The notes beneath the pieces were generated by a model that saw only the letters and a program-made list of their open reading frames with translations, did not search any database and was not told where the DNA came from. Positions 44,770 through 53,859 of a stretch of 64,000 nt of DNA are shown here, in pieces; positions within the stretch are counted from its first letter, which is position 1; each line of letters begins with the position of its first letter. The position numbers and the translations under genes are program-made. The stretch is from Prevotella sp. E13-27 (GTDB taxonomy: Bacteria > Bacteroidota > Bacteroidia > Bacteroidales > Bacteroidaceae): assembly GCF_023217965.1 (NCBI RefSeq), contig NZ_JALPSC010000001.1, positions 1,674,001 to 1,738,000 of the forward strand, written 5' to 3'.

Positions 44770-47334
44770 TTAGAAGGTCGGTACTATAAGAACTCTGATA
44801 CCATGTTTGTGTGCGCCGGGTAAGTCAAGATAATTTACTCGGCGCACATATTCTACCTGGAACAGGTGGAATATGTTCTGAATGCCGAGACCATATTCTA
44901 TATAAGGCTTCTTACCGTCCATTATGTATGAGCCTTCTGGGAAATGCATCAGCACCGAGCTGCCTGCATTTTCCGCCATGTAGGGGTTGTTCTTATTCGA
45001 CAGGTGTCCCCACAGTCCTTTCAGCTCAAGCAGCTCTCTCCATTTCAGTTTCTTCAGCAGCGGTATTCGGTTGAAGATTTTTCCGTCCAGCTCCCATGTG
45101 AGCATCAGCGAGGCATAGCGGTCGTTAAGGAACTCCATGTTGTTTATCATGCTGAACGCAGCGAAGTTATGTATATATGAGAGGTTCGCCTGTGGCATGA
45201 TGAGGAGAGGGTAGGGCACTTGGTTCCACTGTACGCCAGCCTTCAAACGCACGTCGAGGTGTCCCCAGCTCATGGGCAGCCAGTTGCGTCGGTAGCCCTC
45301 AACCTCGGTGAAGTTGTAGTCATACTGCCCTCCGATGAAATGGTTGAATCCGGTGGTGTGTTGCAGCGACACATACCATGCGTCTTTGTTCGTAGTGCGG
45401 CGGCGCTGCTTGGTGTTGAAGAAACGCTCCTTCGGAGCAATGCGTACACCCACAGTTCCTTCCGTGTAGCGCATTGTCGGCAATGGTGCCAGCGATGTGT
45501 TCAGCGGCTGGAAGGCAATGTTTCCTTTTGGCGTTATCTTCTCCGTCTTCAGCGATGCCGTGAAGCGTGTGCGTCGCAGTGTCTCGTAGTCGAAGGTCAG
45601 CTGTTGTGTGTTGTACATGAGCATCTTGTCAATCTCGTGTACCTTGAACGATGAGAACACGTTGTCCTTGTCGGTGCTTATATACTTGTCGCTGGGCAGT
45701 GCCACGTCGCGTTTCGATGAGAAGGATATGTTTCTCACGGGGAACTCCTGTGGCAGATACTCACAGCGGCGCAGCGAGTAGGTCATCTCTGCGTTGTAGT
45801 AATGGTCGTGATGGCGCGTGCCGTAGGCGTAGTATCCCTTCAGGAACAGGTGCGGATTAAGGTTGGCCGTTGTCTGTCCGCTCAGTCGCAGTCGCAGTCC
45901 GTCGTAGAAGTTCTGCGATACTGAGGTGTTCAGCGGTCCCACGTCAAACTTGCTCGGACGCTCTCTTGTGCCAGTCTCCAGATAGTTCTCGAAAAGAGCT
46001 TTCAGCACCAGTATGGCAATCTTGTAGCCCTTCTGCTGCTCTATCTCGTCGAGGAACGAGCCCATGGCTTTCTCGCTTGCCGACAGCTCTACCTCGCGGT
46101 GCTGAGCCCAGAATGTGGAGTCGCGGTAGGCGGCCTCTGCGTCGGTCTCTTCGTCGGCTTTGTTGCGGAACTCCTTTGCTGCTATCGGCGAGAAGTCAAA
46201 GTCCTTGTATCGTGTGGTGCGAGTCACCAGTGCCTTTGCCATGAAGTCTGTCACCGCCAGCTCTACTATCATGTCGTCGATGGTCAGCAGCCAGTCGCCG
46301 TTGGGCTGCTTAGTGAACTCCTGCATGCACTGCAATCCGTCAACCCAGTTCACATCGTTTGTCTTCGGGAATGTCAGCTCGCATCGCTTCACCTGATAGC
46401 TGCCGTCGGTGAGCACATATATCCTGCCTCTGAAGCCGAAGTCCTGCTGGTTGTTTGCCACAAAGTCCAGCTGTATGCACTGGTCGTGGCCAATGTAGAG
46501 CGTGTCGGTAAGGTAGAAACGATAGAACTGTATGGCATCGCGGCCTATGGGACTGCTGAACTTATGGCGCAGCAGCATGATATAGTCGTCGTAGATGTCC
46601 ACGTCAGAGAAGATGTCTTTTATCAGTGTGGTGACTATGTCGCCCGTCTGGAACAGGTCGTTGAGACCTATCGACTGCTTGCCTGTGATGTGTGTCAGCT
46701 CTCGCTTCGGCTGTTTGCGGTAGAGGCGTTCCGACACTGTCTCGTTCATGGTCAGCGGCAGTACCAGCTTGTCGTTGTACTGGCTCACCTCCACGTGTCC
46801 CACGAGCCACGGATAGCGTTTGAACAGGCCTTTCTGCAGGTCGTCACTATTCAGGTCATTAAGTGCTACCGACAGCTTCTGGTAGTTTGTGTAGCGGAAA
46901 TAGTCGTGCTTGTGTATGTCGTTTTTCTTCTTGGCTGCTATCACCTTGCGCATAAAGTCCACGGCGGGGTTGTCCTTGCGCTTATAGCGTGATTTCTTCT
47001 TCGACTTCACCGTCACCTCCTGCAGCTTTCGGCTTTCTGGCTTCAGGCGTATCACGAGGTAGTTTGGTGTTGACGGTCCCACGTTGATCACCTGCTGCTG
47101 ATAGCCCACCGAGCTGAATGTCAGTCGCCATCCCATGTGTCGTGGAATGCTGAACTTTCCGTTGGCGTCGCTTGCCACTGCCACCTTGTTGCCTTTGTAC
47201 ATTGCACTGGCATAAGGCACTGGCGCGCCGTCCTCAGCATCCACCACAACACCTGTTATCTGCGCCAGTGCGGTGCAGAAGGTCATAGTCAATGCCCAAA
47301 GAAAAACAATATATCGTTTAGTTTGTTGTCTCAT
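44770..47334 (-). CDS. DUF5686 family outer-membrane protein with carboxypeptidase-regulatory-like N-domain
   Basis: 854 aa. Signal peptide at residues 1-24 (TFCTALA-Q). A CarboxypepD_reg-like domain (about 25-100) reads ITGVVVDAEDGAPVPYASAM and FSSVGYQQQVINV. The following KSKKKSRYKRKDNPAVDFMRKVIAAK is the characteristic DUF5686 segment, with a central region and then C-terminal amphipathic strands with alternating aromatics that end in VLIVPTF, as in an outer-membrane barrel. The length is normal for the family. Function unknown; such genes are common in Bacteroidetes. A 45-bp copy of its 3' end occurs at 63270-63314. Confidence 0.88.
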   Translation of the reverse strand: MRQQTKRYIVFLWALTMTFCTALAQITGVVVDAEDGAPVPYASAMYKGNKVAVASDANGKFSIPRHMGWRLTFSSVGYQQQVINVGPSTPNYLVIRLKPESRKLQEVTVKSKKKSRYKRKDNPAVDFMRKVIAAKKKNDIHKHDYFRYTNYQKLSVALNDLNSDDLQKGLFKRYPWLVGHVEVSQYNDKLVLPLTMNETVSERLYRKQPKRELTHITGKQSIGLNDLFQTGDIVTTLIKDIFSDVDIYDDYIMLLRHKFSSPIGRDAIQFYRFYLTDTLYIGHDQCIQLDFVANNQQDFGFRGRIYVLTDGSYQVKRCELTFPKTNDVNWVDGLQCMQEFTKQPNGDWLLTIDDMIVELAVTDFMAKALVTRTTRYKDFDFSPIAAKEFRNKADEETDAEAAYRDSTFWAQHREVELSASEKAMGSFLDEIEQQKGYKIAILVLKALFENYLETGTRERPSKFDVGPLNTSVSQNFYDGLRLRLSGQTTANLNPHLFLKGYYAYGTRHHDHYYNAEMTYSLRRCEYLPQEFPVRNISFSSKRDVALPSDKYISTDKDNVFSSFKVHEIDKMLMYNTQQLTFDYETLRRTRFTASLKTEKITPKGNIAFQPLNTSLAPLPTMRYTEGTVGVRIAPKERFFNTKQRRRTTNKDAWYVSLQHTTGFNHFIGGQYDYNFTEVEGYRRNWLPMSWGHLDVRLKAGVQWNQVPYPLLIMPQANLSYIHNFAAFSMINNMEFLNDRYASLMLTWELDGKIFNRIPLLKKLKWRELLELKGLWGHLSNKNNPYMAENAGSSVLMHFPEGSYIMDGKKPYIEYGLGIQNIFHLFQVEYVRRVNYLDLPGAHKHGIRVLIVPTF

Positions 47335-47341
47335 TGGTGTG

Positions 47342-47349
47342 CAAATTTA
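47342..47349 (-). promoter_or_regulatory. -7 element of the DUF5686 gene
   Basis: Minus strand TAAATTTG, 7 bases before the ATG at 47334. The very short leader makes it uncertain. It abuts a palindromic terminator. Confidence 0.4.
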
Positions 47350-47352
47350 CGC

Positions 47353-47387
47353 AAAAAGGCTGAAAGCGCCAAGCTTCCAGCCTTTTT
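47353..47387. terminator. Bidirectional terminator between DUF5686 and the T9SS/peptide operon
   Basis: AAAAAGGCTGAAAGC (47353-47367) pairs with GCTTCCAGCCTTTTT (47373-47387) with one mismatch; A-run and T-run flanks allow use from both sides. A close relative is at 54051-54086. Confidence 0.7.
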
Positions 47388-47460
47388 TCTTGTATTTTGG
47401 GTGAGGGTGTGTCAAAACACAAGATTTAATTAAAAATTCTAGTTTCTCAAATTGTTTTTT

Positions 47461-47652
47461 AACCACGAATTACACGAATTGAACGAATTTATTGCTGCAC
47501 ACAATAACCGAATTTATAACAAATCACACGAATAAGAATCGCCAGCGATTCCTTGCTGAGCCAGCCAATTCGTTTAATTCGTTGCATCTACGATGCATAG
47601 TTTTCAAGTCGTTCTGCATAGAAATATTCGTGAAATTCGTGAAATTTGTGGT
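47461..47652. repeat. Terminal-inverted-repeat element, GAATT type, copy 2
   Basis: 192 bases from AACCACGAATTACACGAATT to AATTCGTGAAATTTGTGGT; the two ends are inverted repeats. Nearly the same sequence as 44237-44460 without the extra segment. The preceding TTCTCAAATTGTTTTTT is also shared by both copies. Confidence 0.8.
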
Positions 47653-47691
47653 CGTTATATACAATTATGACACGTCCTCCTTCAGTTGTTA

Positions 47692-47886
47692 TTATTCTAA
47701 CTCGTCACCGTCGTCCCAGAGTGAGCCACCACTTCGCGACAAACCGTCGGTACCGCTTTCCACCGTTTCTCCTGTAAGGATGGCGCTACCGCCTGTGTCG
47801 CCTACGCCATTGAGCGATGCTGCTATTATCGTTGCTGTCTCATCTTTGACAAGCATTATCTCAGGTGTCATATATATCTTTTTCAT
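47692..47886 (-). CDS. Small MKK-Y-P-type peptide with acidic WDD tail
   Basis: 64 aa, starting 20 bases after the T9SS gene's stop. Preceded by a strong AGGAGG at 47895-47900, 8 bases before ATG, unusual for Bacteroidetes and good evidence of translation. It reads MKKIYMTPEIMLVKDETATI, has a GVGDTGGSA stretch in the middle, and ends SLWDDGDELE. It aligns with the 60-aa product at 54130-54312 (MKK[IL]YxxPxI, VK at 13-14, I20, A22, SL at 24-25, [LV]WDD). There is no signal peptide or Cys. Similar tiny proteins are, from memory, common in Prevotella, but their function is not known to me. Candidates are a cargo partner, regulator or modified-peptide precursor. Confidence 0.75.
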   Translation of the reverse strand: MKKIYMTPEIMLVKDETATIIAASLNGVGDTGGSAILTGETVESGTDGLSRSGGSLWDDGDELE

Positions 47887-47906
47887 ACTTTGTTCCTCCT
47901 ATAACT

Positions 47907-49709
47907 TTACTTCACAATAACCTTTTTGCCGTTCACGATGTAGAGACCCTTCGAGAGCTGTCCGTCGATGCGGCGGCCCTGCAAGTCGTAGATTCTTTGC
48001 ATCTTGTCGATGTTTCTGTTGTTAACGCTAACTATTCCAGTCGTCTCGCTGCCATTTTCATCGAAACCAATGAATGAGAACTGGCGTGCTTCTAAAGACT
48101 TTGGTATCCGCAGGTATGCCTTTCCCACAGCTATATTACTTTCGTTAGCGCGATAGAAACCTATCTGTTTGCCTGCCGGTTGAGCAAGTATGTAGTTATA
48201 GTTTTCACCATCATCATACGAGAGGCTGTTGCCTGTTATTGCTGTTGTAGGTGCATAGAGCAAGTTCACATCCACATTGTCTGCGCTTCCCACCACGGGT
48301 ACATCGGCAGTCTCTCCCTTCAGCAGCAGTCCTGTGCCTGCAGGCACCTTTCCTACTGGCGTGAACGTTACCACATTGTCGCTTACCGATGCCTTGTAAG
48401 CTATCAGACCGCTCACGTTAGAGAAGTCAAGAGCGTAGTCGTGGTTGGCAAATGTGGCGAAGCCTGTTGTGCAGGGCACGGAAACGGTTGCATCACCTAT
48501 GCGCTTAATTAAGACGTAGTCGAAACTGGTTGACAGGTTCGTCTTCTCAGTGCCGCTGTTTGCACCATTGATGTAAAGATCCTCTGTTGTTTTATACACT
48601 GTGAATTCAGCCTCGACATACTTGGTTTGGTTACTGCCTACAAGAGATGCCATGGGATCATTGGTGCCCTCGCGGAGGGTGATGGCGCGACCGCTATTGC
48701 CGTCTGCTACCAGGTGCCCCATAAACTTATATACGCCAGGAGTGAGCTTACCTGCTGCGATTCCTCTGTCTCTTTTGTTTTGTGCTGCTACAGTGCCATA
48801 AGCACCATTCGAATATGCTGAATTAGTGCCAGCGGTAGTCTCTTCGTAGAAACCAACAATTGTCTCATCGGGTGTATAGACAATGTTAATCGTTTTGTTA
48901 AGGCTTGTTGCTTCGGCTACATAATTGCTTGCAGATGTCGTGTAATACACATTGTCCTTCTTAAAAGCGTAAGGATAGTAATAGCTCACAGCCTCAGAGC
49001 TTGTGCCTGATGCAAACTCTTTGATAATATTATTCTCGCTATCAACCGCATTAATCGTATAGTCGAAAGCTGCTGGAGTGTATTCATAAGAATATGATAC
49101 ATCAGAGATGGCAAATGTATGATTACTAAGCCATGAATATGCCTCAATAATTGTTGCGTTACTAACAGTTGTTGAAAGATTCGAGCCTGATAAACCTGTT
49201 TGAACAACGCTTTCTCCATCAACGTATGTGATAGTATAACTATATTTGCCTGTGGTTCTGTCTAAAGTAAATGTGACATGAGACGATACACCTTTCAGAT
49301 TAGAGTTGTTTGTTCCTCCATTAACGCGAACATATGTACCATCGCTTGTTCCGTAGCGCATAACAAGACCATTCGTGTCATAAGTGCTCTTGCTAGATGT
49401 ACCGGCAGTAGTACCGCGGGTAGCCTTGTCACCTATACCAATCAGGAGGCGCCCAGAAATGGTAACGTCAAATTCTAATGTAACTGATGTCGCACTTGCG
49501 ATATTCTCCAGTCCGCTTAAGTCAGCCAAAGCTAAGGCATATTGGTTACCAGCATTGCCTGCTGTTTTGAATGTACCATCGTTATTGTTGGTAATTCGGT
49601 TTTGGGCTGTAAAACTTACAGTTCCTGAGAAGGTGTCTGCCCACGCAGAATAAGTTCCTCCCAGCAGTAGGCATACTGCCAGTAAGAATGTTCTTATGAT
49701 TCTTTTCAT
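47907..49709 (-). CDS. Secreted T9SS cargo protein, first of a paralogous pair
   Basis: 600 aa. Signal peptide MKRIIRTFLLAVCLLLGGTY (cleavage near SAWA-D) is nearly that of the 1077-aa protein. The N-terminal half (about 25-215) is a beta-sandwich with FDVTISGRLLIGIGDKA and VTFTLDRTTGKYSYTITY, lectin/laminin-G-like. A second region (about 290-400: GFYEETTAGTNSAYSNGAYG, GVYKFMGHLVADG) may bind carbohydrate. An Ig-like domain (about 405-530) has VNLLYAPTTAITGNSLSYD. The tail IYDLQGRRIDGQLSKGLYIV is a T9SS sorting signal. First gene of an operon with the small peptide downstream. No enzyme motif seen. Confidence 0.8.
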   Translation of the reverse strand: MKRIIRTFLLAVCLLLGGTYSAWADTFSGTVSFTAQNRITNNNDGTFKTAGNAGNQYALALADLSGLENIASATSVTLEFDVTISGRLLIGIGDKATRGTTAGTSSKSTYDTNGLVMRYGTSDGTYVRVNGGTNNSNLKGVSSHVTFTLDRTTGKYSYTITYVDGESVVQTGLSGSNLSTTVSNATIIEAYSWLSNHTFAISDVSYSYEYTPAAFDYTINAVDSENNIIKEFASGTSSEAVSYYYPYAFKKDNVYYTTSASNYVAEATSLNKTINIVYTPDETIVGFYEETTAGTNSAYSNGAYGTVAAQNKRDRGIAAGKLTPGVYKFMGHLVADGNSGRAITLREGTNDPMASLVGSNQTKYVEAEFTVYKTTEDLYINGANSGTEKTNLSTSFDYVLIKRIGDATVSVPCTTGFATFANHDYALDFSNVSGLIAYKASVSDNVVTFTPVGKVPAGTGLLLKGETADVPVVGSADNVDVNLLYAPTTAITGNSLSYDDGENYNYILAQPAGKQIGFYRANESNIAVGKAYLRIPKSLEARQFSFIGFDENGSETTGIVSVNNRNIDKMQRIYDLQGRRIDGQLSKGLYIVNGKKVIVK

Positions 49710-49761
49710 AAATAATTATATTTTAGTAGTTGTTTTTAAAGATAGTCTTAATCTTTGGGGA

Positions 49762-49769
49762 CAAAGGTA
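49762..49769 (-). promoter_or_regulatory. -7 element of the T9SS/peptide operon 1
   Basis: Minus strand TACCTTTG, 52 bases before the ATG at 49709. The DNA on its upstream side (to about 49900) is clearly related to that of operon 2 at 57678-57820. Confidence 0.6.
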
Positions 49770-49859
49770 ATGAAATGTTGTGTAATAATATTGTGTTTTC
49801 ATCAGAAGTTGTTCGATTGTAGCAAATAATATGTTCGTTTTCTCAAATTACGCGGTTGC

Positions 49860-50198
49860 ATCGGGCCACCAGTAAATTCCTGTGTTTGCTTTCTTATTGT
49901 AATAATGGAAAAAAACAGAAATAACACTTTTTGATGTTTGTAGCTCCTTTAGAGCTCCTGTGCTAAGTGCTATGGCTTTGTCTTTAAGAGGTAGGCTCTT
50001 AAGCCAAAGCCATAACCCTTATCACATAACTTCGTTATTACAAACCTCAAAAAGAAAAAAACACCGCTTACGCTAAAAAAAACTGTTTAACCATAAACTT
50101 GAATCAGTTATCGTTATGATTGTTTTTCTGGTTTTTGTGAAAAAGTAAACACAGAGTTTTGCTGGTGAGCCGTTATATCGATAGTTTTTACTTTTGGG
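49860..50198. other. Repeat-bearing intergenic region
   Basis: No gene is seen. It holds type-1 copy C (49927-50054) and then, inverted, the same flank found at 59563-59635 (CAAGTTTATGGTTAA, TAGCGTAAGCGGTG and the CACAAAAACCAGAAA end, here as TTTCTGGTTTTTGTG at about 50124-50140). Confidence 0.7.
49927..50054. repeat. Type-1 palindromic repeat, copy C
   Basis: Outer arms CTTTTTGATGTTTGTAG and TTACAAACCTCAAAAAG; inner arms TAAGTGCTATGGCTTTG and CAAAGCCATAACCCTTA; tip CTTTAAGAGGTAGGCTCTTAA. Confidence 0.85.
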
Positions 50199-51276
50199 TT
50201 AATACGTCCTGCGGATCCACATTTCCATAAAACGATCAGAAACACTATACTTCTTTGTGCGTTTCTCGTTCTGGTAGGTCAGTATCTGTTTGTCAAGGAG
50301 AACGTTTATAGCATACTGCACAGAACTGGGCGATTTGAGCGCGTGCTTCTTGACGAAGGCTACCGATGTGACACCGCTGGCAATGCCTTCTTTGGCAATT
50401 GCTATCAACGTCTCTTTCTGCTGCATGTTGAGCTGGTTCATCACGTTGGCAAAAGAATGTCCTTTCTCTTCCAAAATATCACTCAGCGTCTTGTTGATAA
50501 TTGTTTCGTCGATAGTCTCTTCAGAGTCTGTATATGCAAACGCATTGTGTAGAATGTTATGAACGTAATACGTATGTCCTGCAAAAAGGTCATATGCCAA
50601 AGATACAGCTTCATGTGTTATTCTGCGTGAGGCTTTCTTGAATTGCTCTTCTGCAAAATCTGTATATACCTCTTTAGGGATACAGTCCAAGTAAATCTGC
50701 TCGGCACTATTATAAAAGGGCTTTGCTGCAGAGTTAAACATGTTCTCAAGAATATGGCGGTTGCTTCCTGCATAGATGAAAAGGCAGTTGTTCATCTTCT
50801 GAATATGGGTGCGGAGCGTTGCTTCCACGTTTTTCTCCGGATAGTTAGCAATCTGCTGGAACTCATCTATGGCGAAGATACAAGGCTTGTCTGCCTGTTC
50901 CAAATAGCTGAATATCTCTTCCAAGGTCAGCTCTGGAGAATGAATGTCCCCCAGCTTAATGTTGAAGGTTGGAGTATTCGTGACAGGGTCGTAGCCAAAG
51001 TTCCCTGCCATAGAGTGAAGACCATCCAGGAATTTGTTGAGTACGACTTTTCCTTTGGGCACCAACACAGAATATATCTCTTTGCTGAGGAACAATACCA
51101 ACTCATGCAGGCTGGTGGTGGGATAGATGTCCGTGTAGAAGGTGTAGTAGTTGTCTTTGATGGTAGGCTGCTCGAACACGTGGCGTATCAGCTGTGTCTT
51201 ACCCATTCTTCTGGGGGATGTCAAGAGAATGTGCCCCTTGTTTTCAAGTGTACGCACCATCCATGTTGTTTCTTTC
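50199..51276 (-). pseudogene. AAA ATPase, 3' part, disrupted by IS66
   Basis: Everything after residue 19-22 of an ATP-binding protein. Walker A is LLTSPRRMGKTQLI, Walker B is CIFAIDEFQQIA, a sensor region reads IYAGSNRHILENMF, and a C-terminal winged-helix-like part reads SVAFVKKHALKSPSSVQYAI. The family resembles archaeal-type ATPases of the STAND/DUF234 kind common in Bacteroidetes. The frame continues 71 bases into the IS (to 51347), but those residues are IS-derived. Removing the IS and one target duplication joins it to 53860-53926 and gives a 378-aa protein beginning MENPFYITGIIPEPYFCDRE with KETTWMVRTL across the junction. The gene is therefore broken and has lost its promoter. Confidence 0.93.
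51269..51276. repeat. IS66 target-site duplication, left copy
   Basis: TTTCTTTC, repeated at 53860-53867. Confidence 0.92.
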
Positions 51277-51299
51277 GTAAGCATTCGTTGAAATACACG

Positions 51300-51330
51300 T
51301 TGTAGCAGTTGTAGTTTGATAGTACCTTTG
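51300..51330 (+). promoter_or_regulatory. IS66 promoter
   Basis: TTG at 51300-51302, a 20-base spacer, TACCTTTG at 51323-51330, 39 bases before the first IS gene's ATG. Confidence 0.7.
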
Positions 51331-51368
51331 CAGTCGCAATAGTGCACCGAACTACAACTGTTATTTTT

Positions 51369-51689
51369 ATGACTAAGGAAGAATTTGAAGTGCTGCAGTT
51401 AGACCTACAGCAGAGTGGTAAGCCACTGATGAGTTACTTGAAAGAGTCTGGTATCAATTACTCTACCTATACCTACTGGCGCAGGAAAGCTGATTCAGAG
51501 AAGAAGCCGCAGCTACCAATAGCTCCTATCAGTTTCTCCCAACATGCCGACCCTGTATTTTCCGGTTCTGTGCCCACTGGTGCCACTCTCTTGTTTCCCA
51601 ATGGTCTTCGTGCCCACTTCGGCAGTGGCACGGAGGATGTGCTACGCGATCTGTTGGACAAAAGCCTTGTGAACCATGTTCTGCCTTAA
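51369..51689 (+). CDS. tnpA: IS66 accessory protein TnpA-like
   Basis: 106 aa from ATG at 51369 (a GTG at 51342 is in frame but lies close to the promoter). The N-terminal DLQQSGKPLMSYLKESGINY then STYTYWRRK is the helix-turn-helix segment of IS66 OrfA; the C-terminal VPTGATLLFPNGLRAHFGSG resembles the family's conserved LxLPNGxxLxL motif. It probably binds IS ends or regulates transposition. Overlaps tnpB by 14 bases. Confidence 0.85.
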   Translation: MTKEEFEVLQLDLQQSGKPLMSYLKESGINYSTYTYWRRKADSEKKPQLPIAPISFSQHADPVFSGSVPTGATLLFPNGLRAHFGSGTEDVLRDLLDKSLVNHVLP

Positions 51690-52044
51690 CGATACAATGC
51701 GCTACTATCTGTGCCCGGGAAGAACTGATATGCGTAAAGGCATCAGCTCTCTCTGCGGTGTTGTGCATGAGAAGATGAGAAGTGACGTGCGTAATGGTGA
51801 CGTATTCATCTTCATCGGCTCAAGTCGTAAGCTGATGAAGTTGCTCCATGCAGAGGATGGCGGTATGGTAATGTACGTCAAGCGTTTGGAGGCAGGGCGC
51901 TTCAAGCTGCCTGAGTATGATGAGAATACTCGGAGTTATCAGATGGAGTGGCGCGATCTTGTAGTAATGGTGGAGGGCATACAGGAGTCTCCTGACCAGC
52001 GACTCAGGCGCCTTCGCGCACAACGGAGGGAGTATGTGGTATAG
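51676..52044 (+). CDS. tnpB: IS66 TnpB protein (Orf2)
   Basis: 122 aa. YYLCPGRTDMRKGISSLCGV near the start and DVFIFIGSSRKLMKLLHAED in the middle are hallmark motifs of IS66 Orf2 (TnpB), as is GGMVMYVKRLEAGRF. Length is normal for the family. Required for transposition, with an uncertain molecular role. Overlaps tnpA in a different frame. Confidence 0.95.
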   Translation: MFCLNDTMRYYLCPGRTDMRKGISSLCGVVHEKMRSDVRNGDVFIFIGSSRKLMKLLHAEDGGMVMYVKRLEAGRFKLPEYDENTRSYQMEWRDLVVMVEGIQESPDQRLRRLRAQRREYVV

Positions 52045-52122
52045 ACAAAATTTATTACACATATATTACTGATTATTAGTTATTTATAGTACAAAATATT
52101 CTTCTTTCTCAGATATTTTTTG

Positions 52123-52130
52123 TACCTTTG
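52123..52130 (+). promoter_or_regulatory. -7 element before tnpC
   Basis: TACCTTTG, 24 bases before the tnpC ATG, in the 110-base gap between tnpB and tnpC. Suggests separate transcription. Confidence 0.5.
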
Positions 52131-52154
52131 CACTATATTTAAAAGGTACGGACA

Positions 52155-53756
52155 ATGGAAGAAAGAGAAGAGATGTATATGAAAACGATAGAGACGCTCA
52201 ACGCCTCTATCGCCACATTGTCCGAGAACCATAAGAAGGAGGTGGATTCCCTTAACGAGCGCATCAAGGAACTGACAGCCCAAGTGGCATGGCTTAACCG
52301 CCAGCTCTTCGGGCGCAAGTCCGAAAAGCTCCCCATCATCGATCCCAACTACCCGGACCTCTTTGCTAGTATGCTGCCTGAAAATGCACAGCAGATAGCA
52401 GATGCCCATGACGAGGCTGTGGAGAAGATCACGAAGACCAAGGAGGAGCGCCGTCAGGACAGGAAGAACCGTATCATGATGGAGGATCTTCCTGTACTGG
52501 AACAGGTAATACTCACACCGGATAATCTCGACACGAATCTCTATAAGAAGATTGGCCAGGAGGTGACACGTATCGTGGAGCACAAACCTGGCCAGCTGTA
52601 TATCAAGGAGATCATCCGCGAGAAGTGGGGTCTGAAGGATAATACCGCTACTGCGCCAAAAGGAATGAGTGGAGTGCTGATAGCCCCAATGCCCCTTCTG
52701 CCTATCTACAAGGGCATAGCCGGTGCCAGCCTGCTGGCAGAGATCCTGCTTCAGAAATATGAGTACCACATGCCTTACTACCGTCAGATTAAACAGTACA
52801 GTCATCTTGGCATGAAGGGTCTTACGGAAAGTACTATGGACGGTTGGTTCAAGCAGACGATGGAATTGCTCAGGCCACTTTATGAAGTGCTCAAGGCAGA
52901 GGTGATGAAAGCCGACTATGTACAGGCAGATGAGACCACCACGCCAGTGATGAACAAGGATACCCACAGGGCAGCGAAGGAATATCTCTGGATGGTGAGG
53001 GCTGTAATCCAGCGGCTGGTGCTCTTCCATTACGACCAGGGCTCCAGGGCAGGAGCAGTGATAGAAGCACTGGCAAACAAATACGATTTTAAGGGATATC
53101 TACAATGTGACGGTTTTGTGGGCTATGAGACGGCCTTCAAGACAAATCCTGACGTGTGGCTGGTTAACTGCATGGTACATATCCGTCGCCATTTTGAGCA
53201 GGCACTCGATGAGAACCGCCCGATGGCAGAACATGCCCTTACGGAGATACAACATCTCTACAAAATAGAAAACATGTGCGATGGTGCAGGACTGTCACCC
53301 GATGAGCGCAAGGCCAAGCGTCAGGAACTCGCCCGTCCCATTATGGAAGCCATGAAACTGTGGATGGAGACCGAGGGGGTGAAGTACAGCGAGAGTTCAC
53401 TGATAGGCAAGGCCATCACCTATGCCTATACCCGCTGGGACAATATGATGCGCTATCTGGAGGACGGAAGACTCCTGCTTGACAACAATCTTGCGGAGAA
53501 TGAGATACGTCCCATCACGCTGGGCAGGAAGAACTATCTCTTCTGTGGAAATCACGAGGCTGCACAGAATATGGCTGTCGTCTGCTCACTACTGGCAACA
53601 TGCAGGAACCATGATGTCAATCCGAGGGATTACCTCAATGACATTATCAGCCAGATGCCATATTGTGCGAAGGCAAAACCAGAGGAACTGATAGAATTAC
53701 TGCCGCATAAGTGGAAAATGAAGCATCCAGAAGCCATTATGACAAAGAAAGCATGA
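52155..53756 (+). CDS. tnpC: IS66 DDE transposase TnpC
   Basis: 533 aa. N-terminal coiled coil (about 1-55, with LNERIKELTAQVAWLNRQLFGRKSEK split over the last part), a zinc-binding-like/linker region without an obvious full Cys set, and the DDE catalytic core: YVQADETTTPVM (first Asp), YLQCDGFVGYE (second Asp) and LLDNNLAENEIRPITLGRKN (Glu). The IS66 C-terminal domain follows (NPRDYLNDIISQMPYCAK). Length is typical and there is no frameshift, so probably functional. Confidence 0.96.
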   Translation: MEEREEMYMKTIETLNASIATLSENHKKEVDSLNERIKELTAQVAWLNRQLFGRKSEKLPIIDPNYPDLFASMLPENAQQIADAHDEAVEKITKTKEERRQDRKNRIMMEDLPVLEQVILTPDNLDTNLYKKIGQEVTRIVEHKPGQLYIKEIIREKWGLKDNTATAPKGMSGVLIAPMPLLPIYKGIAGASLLAEILLQKYEYHMPYYRQIKQYSHLGMKGLTESTMDGWFKQTMELLRPLYEVLKAEVMKADYVQADETTTPVMNKDTHRAAKEYLWMVRAVIQRLVLFHYDQGSRAGAVIEALANKYDFKGYLQCDGFVGYETAFKTNPDVWLVNCMVHIRRHFEQALDENRPMAEHALTEIQHLYKIENMCDGAGLSPDERKAKRQELARPIMEAMKLWMETEGVKYSESSLIGKAITYAYTRWDNMMRYLEDGRLLLDNNLAENEIRPITLGRKNYLFCGNHEAAQNMAVVCSLLATCRNHDVNPRDYLNDIISQMPYCAKAKPEELIELLPHKWKMKHPEAIMTKKA

Positions 53757-53773
53757 ACAGACACTAACAAATA

Positions 53774-53816
53774 GCAACAGCAGTTACAAATCGAAAATGA
53801 TGTAGCTGCTGTTACT
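53774..53816 (+). terminator. Hairpin near the IS66 right end
   Basis: AACAGCAGTTAC (from 53774) pairs with GTAGCTGCTGTT, with one G-U-type position, around a 14-base loop. No long T-run. Possibly a transcription stop for tnpC. Confidence 0.45.
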
Positions 53817-53859
53817 GTAATATATAGGTACTACTACCTGTAGTTTATCGAATGCTTAC

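Larger units (their letters stand above)
51277..53859 (+). mobile_element. IS66-family insertion sequence, complete
   Basis: 2,583 bp. The imperfect terminal inverted repeats begin GTAAGCATTCG on both sides (left 51277-51296, right 53840-53859, 17 of 20 matching) with the GTAA end typical of IS66. It is flanked by an 8-bp direct repeat, also typical. It carries the usual three genes in order: small HTH protein, TnpB and DDE transposase TnpC. All three are open, so it may be active. Confidence 0.96.

Noticed and set aside
46099..46992. 297-aa plus-strand open frame
   Set aside because: Antisense shadow of the DUF5686 gene; no signal or motif.
51277..51347. First residues (MHYCDCKGTIKLQLL...) of the 382-aa ATPase frame
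   Set aside because: Encoded by the IS66 left end; the true N-terminus is at 53860-53926.
52080..53030. 316-aa minus-strand open frame
   Set aside because: Fully antisense to the IS66 transposase, which has clear DDE motifs; no family features and shadow-like composition.
53774..53816. Hairpin as an integrase attachment site
   Set aside because: It lies inside the IS66 borders and no integrase gene is present.
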